Origin: Lathyrus oleraceus
Taxonomy: Eukaryota; Streptophyta; Magnoliopsida; Fabales; Fabaceae
Reading direction: 5' to 3'
NCBI RefSeq assembly: GCF_024323335.1
Contig: NC_066584.1
Span: 241,455,994 to 241,519,993, forward strand
Length of the DNA stretch: 64,000 nucleotides
The position numbers and the translations under genes were made by a program. Of this stretch, positions 57,867-64,000 are shown one piece after another. Numbering within the stretch: the stretch's first letter is position 1; every line of letters starts with the position of its first letter. The notes under the pieces are model-generated. The model worked only from the letters and a program-made list of their open reading frames with translations. It did not search any database and was not told where the DNA came from.

Positions 57867-60800
57867 TTAGGCAAAGTATTTCTTGACTGTATCGACATTC
57901 ATAGGACGAGTGAACTATTCACCATCCATAGTTGTAAGAATCAAAGCACCATCTAAAAAGTCTCTCCATTTGCCCCTAACATCAGGTTTGAAAGATAGAA
58001 TCTTCTTGAGCATGAGTTCACCTTCTTTGAACACACGAGGCTTGACCTTCTTATCAAAAGCTTTCTTCATTCTCTGCTGATATAATTGACCATGACACAT
58101 GGCAGTCAACCTTTTCTCCTCAATTAAATTCAGTTGATCATATCTTGTCTGACACCATTCAGCTTTAGTCAACTTGGCTTCCATCAATACACGCAATGAT
58201 GGGATCTCAACCTCCACGAGGAGTACATCTTCCATGCCATAAATGAAAGAGAAAGGGGTTGCCTCTGTTGAAGTGCGGATGGATATACGGTACCCATGCA
58301 AAGCAAATGAGAGCATCTCATGCTAATCCTTGTACGTCACAACCATCTTTTGAATGATCTTCTTAATGTTCTTATTCGCAGCTTCAACAACCCCATTCAT
58401 CTTGGGACGTAGGGAGAAGAATTATGATGCGCAATCTTGAAGTCTTTGCAAAGAGCTTCCACCATATTATTGTTCAACTTCGATCCATTATCAGTAATGA
58501 TATTACCTGGCACACCATAACAACATATAATCTGATTCTTGATAAACCGGACCACCACCTGCTTGGTCACATTCACATACGATGTCGCTTCAACCCACTT
58601 TGTGAAGTAGTCAATAGCCACCAAAATGAAAGGATGTATGTTTGATGCTTTGGAATCAATCATGCCAATCATATCAATTCCTCACATGGAGAAAGGCCAT
58701 GGGGAGGAAATGACGTTCAATAGTGTCGGAGGAACATGAATCTTATTTGTGTAAATTTGACACTTACGGTATTTCTTCACAAACTTGCAACAGTCAGATT
58801 CCATTTTCAACCAATAGTAACTTGCTCTCAGCATCTTCTTTGCCATAGCATGTTCATTGGAATGAGTACCAAAGGAACCTTCATGGACTTCAGTCATCAA
58901 CAGGTCTGCTTCGTGTCTATCCACACATCTGAGCAAAACCATATAAAAATTCCTCTTATAAAGCACATCACCATTCAGGTAGAAGTTGCCGGCTAATCTT
59001 CTCAAAGTCTTCTTATCTTTCAAAGATGCCCCAGACGGGTAAATATGACTTTGGAGGAAACATTTGATATCAAAATACCATGGCTTTTCATCTTTGACTT
59101 CTTCAACAATAAACACATGAGTTGGCCTATCAAGATGCATCATAGTTAAATTAGGAATCTCATTCCAAAATTTAACCACAATCATGGAAGCCAACATTGC
59201 AAGAGCATCTGCCATCCGGTTTTCATCTCGAGGGATATGATGAAACTCAACTTTTATAAAGAAAGTTGAAATTCTCCTTGCATAATCTCTATATGGTATC
59301 AAACCGGGTTGATTCGTCTCCCATTCATTCACCTTTGATCTGATTCACAACCAAAGTTGAATCTCCATAGACGTGAAGATATTTAATTTTGAGATCAATG
59401 GCCTCTTCAAGTCCCATAATATAAGCTTCATACTCAGCCATATTGTTTGTACACTTGAAGGTCAATCTAGCTATAAATGGGAAATATGTGCCTTTAGGAG
59501 TAATAATCACTGCCCCAATGCCATTACCATAAGAATTAACAGCTCCATCAAATATGATGCCCCAACTGGAACCAGACTCTGGCCCTTCTTCAAGCAATGG
59601 TTCATCGCAATCTTTTATCTTCAAGTATAAAATATCTTGGTTAGGAAAATCATACGACACTAACTAATAATCTTTAATAGGCTGGTGAGCCAAATGGTCA
59701 GCCAAGACACTACCTTTGATAGCTTTCTGAGATCAGTATTCAATATCATACTCAGATAACAACATCTGTCAGCGGGTAATCCTCCCAGTTAGAGCAGGCT
59801 TCTCAAAAATATACTTGATTGGATCCATTTTCGATATTAACCAAGTAGTATGATTTAATATATATTGGTGCAGACTCTTAGCAACCCAAGCCAATGTGCG
59901 ACATGTCTTCTCAAGCATAGAGTACTGAGTCTCATAATCGGTGAACTTCTTACTCAAGTAGTAAATTGCATATTCTTTCTTTCCAAATTCATCTTGCTGA
60001 CCAAGAACACAACCCGTACTCTCTTCAAGCATAGTCAAATACATGATCAAGGGTCTTCCTTCAACAGGCGGAGACAAAATAGGAGGCTTAAGCAGATACT
60101 CCTTGATATTATCAAAAGCTTTCTGGCAATCTTAGGTCCAATCACAAGATTGATCTTTCCGAAGAAGCTTGAAAATAGGCGCACGTGTGCCAGTCATATG
60201 CGATATAAATCTTGAGATATAATTCAAGCGGTCGAGAAAACCTCTGGCTTGCTTCTCAGTTTTGGGCGCATGCATCTCTTGTGTTGCTTTGACCTTGGTA
60301 GGATCAACTTCAATATCCTTCTCACTAATAATAAAGCCCAACAACTTACCAGAACGAACACCAAAAGTACACTTATTGGGATTCAAGTGGAGTTTATACT
60401 TCCTCAAATGCTGGAATAACTTCAACAAATGCTCAACATGTTCTTCTTCATCACTTGACTTAGCAATCATATCATCAACATAAACTTCAATCTCCTTGTG
60501 CATCATATCATGAAAAAGAGTGATCATAGCTCTCTGGTACATTGCACCAGCATTCTTTAAACCGAAAGGCATCACTCTATAACAGAAGGTTTCCTAGGGT
60601 GTAATGAATATGGTCTTCTCTATATCTTCAGGTGCCATCTTGATTTGATTATAACCGGAAAATCCATCCATAAATGAAAATACTTAGAATTTAGTTGTAT
60701 TGTCTACCAACATATCAATGTGTGGTAGAGGAAAATCATCTTTCGGACTAGCTTTGTTCAAATCTCTATAATCAAAACACATATGGACTTTTCCATATTT

Positions 60801-61300
60801 CTTCAGAATAGACACAATATTGGTCACCCATTGCGGATACTCAGAGGTAACAAGAAAACCAACATCCACTTATTTTTGCACTTCCTCTTTGATCTTTACT
60901 GCCATATCAGGATGAGTTCTTCTCAACTTTTGCTTGACCGGCAGGCATTCAAGCTTCAACAGCAATCTATGCTCCATAATCTCATAATCTAAACCAGACA
61001 TGTCTTGATAGAACCAAGCAAACACATCTGAATAATCTCGAAGAAGATCAATCAACCCCTTCTTAGCTCTGGACACAGTTGACACCCAATCTTGACTTCT
61101 TTCACATCATCCTCAGAACCCAAGTTGACTAATTCAATCTGCTCTTCGAATGCTGGATGGTTTTCTCCTCGCACTCAAGCAAACTGGATAACTCATCAGA
61201 TACTTCTTCGTCATTAATCTCTTCCTCAGCTTCAAACACAGGGAAATCATACTTTGGAGAGGGAGTAGGATCATTATATTCAATAGGTTTGAGAACTAAC
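57867..61300 (-). pseudogene. pol: Element C pol exon 2: RT, RNase H, archaeal-type RNase H, integrase; broken
   Basis: The linker begins LVLKPIEYNDPTPSPKYDF after the intron. RT: FPLPHIDMLVDNTTKF, GLKNAGAMYQRAM and catalytic YVDD near 60480. RNase H: GRPLIMYLTMLEESTGCVLG. Second RNase H: IFDGAVNSYGNGIGAVII, AEYEAYIMGLEEAIDLK, VYGDSTLVVNQIKGE. Integrase: HEGSFGTH, RKCQIYTN, IITDNGSKLNN. The catalytic Glu region is split by a frameshift near 58400. The C terminus reads GKWRDFLDGALIL: about 11 residues covering the GPY motif of elements A and B are missing without a shift. Frame changes near 61090, 59330 and 58400 plus several stops. Ends at the TAA at 57867. Confidence 0.9.
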
Positions 61301-61556
61301 CTGCATAATGATTTGATATTTTGATTTTAGAGGAGTGGAGTGCAAACAAATATTATGCATATGGAAAGATTATTATTTATTTATGTTTTTTGTGATTACC
61401 ATTTTCAGAAAAGCAAAAAGTAAAATTAAAACATCATAGACGTGGATGAATAAAATTGTATTTCGTTGATGATAATAAGGAAAACGCCCAATAATGTTCA
61501 CTTCTCCCTTAAGCATAGGAGAAGTATTTTTCTTAAAATAAATGAAAACAAATTAC
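61301..61556 (-). other. Ogre-type intron between PRO and RT, element C (256 nt)
   Basis: On the - strand the donor GTAATTTG is at 61556 and the acceptor ATTATGCAG ends at 61301. Splicing is phase 2 and opens about 50 codons. Unspliced reading stops at TAA at 61555-61553, within the donor. Confidence 0.88.
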
Positions 61557-62560
61557 TTAGAATGGTGAATAACAGTAGGAACATCAACAACAACCCAATT
61601 GTTGCAAGTTTGGCCATGCATCACAAAGTTGGCGCAAGCTTCATCTTCATCACCACTGCCCTCAATAATGGAAGTTGAGTGTTGGTCATTCTCATGAATG
61701 AACCCTCCACTGCAGAATATTGGTTGCATAACCTTGACATTGGAGTTGAATGGCCCTGGTTGAAATCCTAGCTCTTCCTTGTTCTTGTTCTCAGCGACCT
61801 CCACAACACGGCCCCATTTATCAACGTTACCAAACTGAATAGCCTCTTGTGCATCCTTCAAAGAAGACATGGGTGCCCCAGTTTTCTTCATTTCATTAGC
61901 AACAGATAAGGCTTGGAACAACGTTCCAACCTCCTCTTCAGCATCAACATACATGAAAGATGACAAATGGCTCACCAATAATGCTTTCTCTCCACCAACA
62001 ACGACAAGCTTGTCATTCTTCATGAATTTCAGCTTTTGGTGTAGAGTAGGCGCACAACTCCAGCTTCATGAATCCATCGCCTTCCCAACAAGCAGTTATA
62101 GGCCGAGTGGATATCCATTACCTGGAAAGTAATTTGGAAATCACTCAGACCTATCTTTACCGGAAGGTCCACTTATCCAATGACAGTTTTACGAGAACCG
62201 TCAAACGCTTTGACAACTACGCCATCGTACCTCATCGGGGTGCCTTGGTAGGAGATTCTTAACAAAGTTGACTTAGAAAACACATTCAACGATGACCCAA
62301 TGTCAACCAACACATTGGACAAAGCGTCCTCCTTGCAATTTATTGAAATATGGAGTGCCAAATTGTGATTCTTGCCTTCCTTAGGAAGCTCTTTATCACA
62401 AAAACTCAAATTGTTACAAGAAATGATATTGGCAACAATGTGGACAAATTGATCCATAGTAATGTCATGTTCAACATAGGCTTGTTCCAACACTTTTTGC
62501 AATGTTTCTCTGTACGCTTCAGAATTCATTAGCTATGATACCACAAAAATCTTTGACGGC
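61557..62560 (-). pseudogene. pro: Element C aspartic protease region, broken
   Basis: VDQFVHIVANIISCNNLSFCDKEL leads into the active-site turn NVLVDIGSSLNVFSK at about 62270-62320, with DIG in place of DTG as in element A. The frame shifts between 62173 and 62023. The C-terminal part reads KLVVVGGEKALLVSHLSSF, GFQPGPFNSNVKVMQPIFCS and a closing VPTVIHHSK up to the donor. Confidence 0.85.
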
Positions 62561-64000
62561 CTCTAAAGCAGCTGCTCCACAATGTTGAATTCACTTCTCT
62601 TAATTAATCTTAACACCTCATCATCATTATTAGCCTTCAATTTGCTGGACTCACCAGACTGACACATTGGAGCACTAATCAGATTCACTACATGAATCTC
62701 TGCCTTCTTACTTACAGAAACATCTTCCACATTCTTAGGAAAAACCAGACTAAACACACGACCCTACGGGTCACCTTCACAATATCTGCAATATTTACCA
62801 CTGAGTCTTCAACTGGTAGAGGAACCTCTTGCCCACTTTCAATCATAGTGGAATTATATTAGTATGGCACAACTTTATCGGATGCATAAGGGACATGGCC
62901 TGCTAACCGTATAACCAACGACGATACCGATCTATTGACATTATTGTTGTTGCTGCTATCAAATTGAATGACTACCCGCTCAGAGGTCTGGAACATCGAC
63001 ATAATGACATTCACATCATCTCCCATATCCCTCGACTGTTGAATCTGGATTACATTCTCATCCATCAAGTTCTGGATATCTCTTCTGAGAATCATACACC
63101 CAAGGGGCTTTACACTGCAAATGACATAACCATCATGGTCATGTTCACAGTCACTTATCAAAAAAAGATTCTTATACATTTCTACCAGATATCTTCGGAT
63201 ATGCCTCACATCAAAAACTTTGAAATTCCCTGGACAGTCGTCCACCATGTTGACATAAGTGTTACCATGAACAGGCAACTGATTGGCTTTCACATTAGGC
63301 GCTTTGTCCTCAAAGGACACCATACCACTTTTCACAAGATTTTGAACTTCGTACTTCAGCAGATAACAATTCTCTATATCATGACCAGGGGCTCCCTGGT
63401 GAATAGCACAATGAAGATCAGGCTTGAGCCACCATGGTAGTGTCTCAGAAATTTGCGGAGGATTTCTCGGCTGGATTAGATTCTTGAGTACCAGGGATGG
63501 GTACAACTTTGCATAAGTTATAAGAATAGGGTCAAAGGAGACCTTCTTCCTTTCAAAATTTTACTGGTGATGATTTTTGTTGATGTAGTTGGCTCTTTGT
63601 TGCGGTTGTTGTTGATGTTGTTGTTGTTGTTGAATTGGAACTGATTGATTATTAGAATTGTTGGAAAAAACTAGAATTACTGAAGAAACTTGGTGCTGAT
63701 GTTGACGGGGTTGAGAACTTTTCCTGACATGAGGCCTCCTCTACCTCCCCATTGATACTGAATTAGTTTCTCCGTCCTTCCTCTTGGAGAAACTCCCACC
63801 ATACTTCTTGCTAGCTGACGCCTATTATTTAGTCAAACGTCCTTCAAGGAATCCTTCTTCTAGCCTTATCCCCATGTTTACCATTTCAGTAAAATCATTG
63901 GGGGCACTTACAATCATACGTTCGTAGTAAAACGAACTCAGCATTTTCTAGAAGATCTTAGTCATCTCCTTCTCTTCAGGAGGTGGACTTATCTGAGCAG
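62561..64000 (-). pseudogene. gag: Element C gag, partial (runs off the window), broken
   Basis: The right edge begins within the gag core: a PPPEEKEMTK-type helix, FYYERMIVSAP and EMVNMGIRLEEG at about 63850-64000, with stops. A Q-rich tract is at 63590-63660. The zinc-knuckle-like CAIHQGAPGHDIENC is at about 63369-63413. Then NLVKSGMVSFEDKAPNVKAN, YVNMVDDCPGNFKVFDVRHI and acidic/Val-rich sequence to 62859. The last part (62757-62563) is in another frame. Highly similar in order to element A gag at 2280-3619. Confidence 0.87.

Larger units (their letters stand above)
41642..64000 (-). mobile_element. Element C: Ogre/Tat-type retrotransposon, same family as A, 5' part outside window, interrupted by copia element F
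   Basis: Read on the - strand: gag (from the right edge), protease, intron, RT, RNase H, aRH, integrase, stem-loop array, 3' UTR with tandem repeats, PPT, 3' LTR. LTR ends, PPT, 3' UTR core repeat and protein sequence match element A. Element F (46920-55091) is inserted in the 3' UTR. C itself sits in the PBS of element E. The 5' LTR, PBS, ORF1 and start of gag are right of the window. Confidence 0.9.

Noticed and set aside
1..64000. Host protein-coding, tRNA or rRNA genes
   Set aside because: Every long reading frame belongs to a retroelement. I saw no tRNA cloverleaf or rRNA sequence, although weak or very short genes could be missed without a search.

Overview
This is plant nuclear DNA with no identifiable host gene. 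It is best read as a stack of nested LTR retrotransposons from a large-genome legume of the Fabeae type (pea, vetch, Lathyrus). That assignment is an inference. It rests on several very long Ty3/gypsy elements of the Ogre/Tat group (LTRs of about 3.9-4.8 kb, Asp protease, RT, two RNase H domains, integrase, and a roughly 250-nt intron between protease and RT), AT-rich sequence, and a Ty1/copia element. I cannot name the species.

Layout. Element A (+ strand) starts before the window: ORF1 (2-1357), gag-pro (1727-4657), intron (4658-4911), RT-RH-aRH-INT (4912-8375), a stem-loop array (8395-8555), a long 3' UTR with tandem repeats, and a 3' LTR (31489-35352). Element B (- strand, 10863-30975) is complete and sits inside the 3' UTR tandem array of A: 5' LTR 26215-30975, PBS 26195-26212, gag-pro 25079-21642, intron, pol 21391-17917, 3' UTR, 3' LTR 10863-15621, near-perfect 5-bp target duplication (aaagg/acagg). 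Fragment D (- strand, 35353-37524) is an older relative. A is inserted in its RT, and E is inserted in its gag. E is represented by a 5' LTR on the + strand (37525-41632) plus seven bases of PBS, which are cut by element C. Element C (- strand, 41642 to beyond 64000) is the same family as A: 3' LTR 41642-46439, 3' UTR, pol 61300-57867, intron, and gag-pro running off the right edge. Element F, a Ty1/copia element (+ strand, 46920-55091, perfect TSD gactg), is inserted in the 3' UTR of C. F has lost most of its RT and carries a 1287-bp tandem duplication that gives it three LTRs.

Relative order: D is oldest; A and E inserted into D; C into E; B into A; F into C. All coding regions are broken by stops or frameshifts. 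B is the best preserved: its pol is one continuous frame with only three nonsense codons.

The main non-textbook signal is a tandem array of stem-loops directly after the integrase stop in A, B and C. The stems change in compensating ways between copies while the linkers stay conserved. Two further signals are a splice donor that overlaps the gag-pro stop codon in all three elements, and recurrent 3' UTR motifs complementary to the primer binding site. All comparisons were made by eye; no alignment, folding or database search was run.
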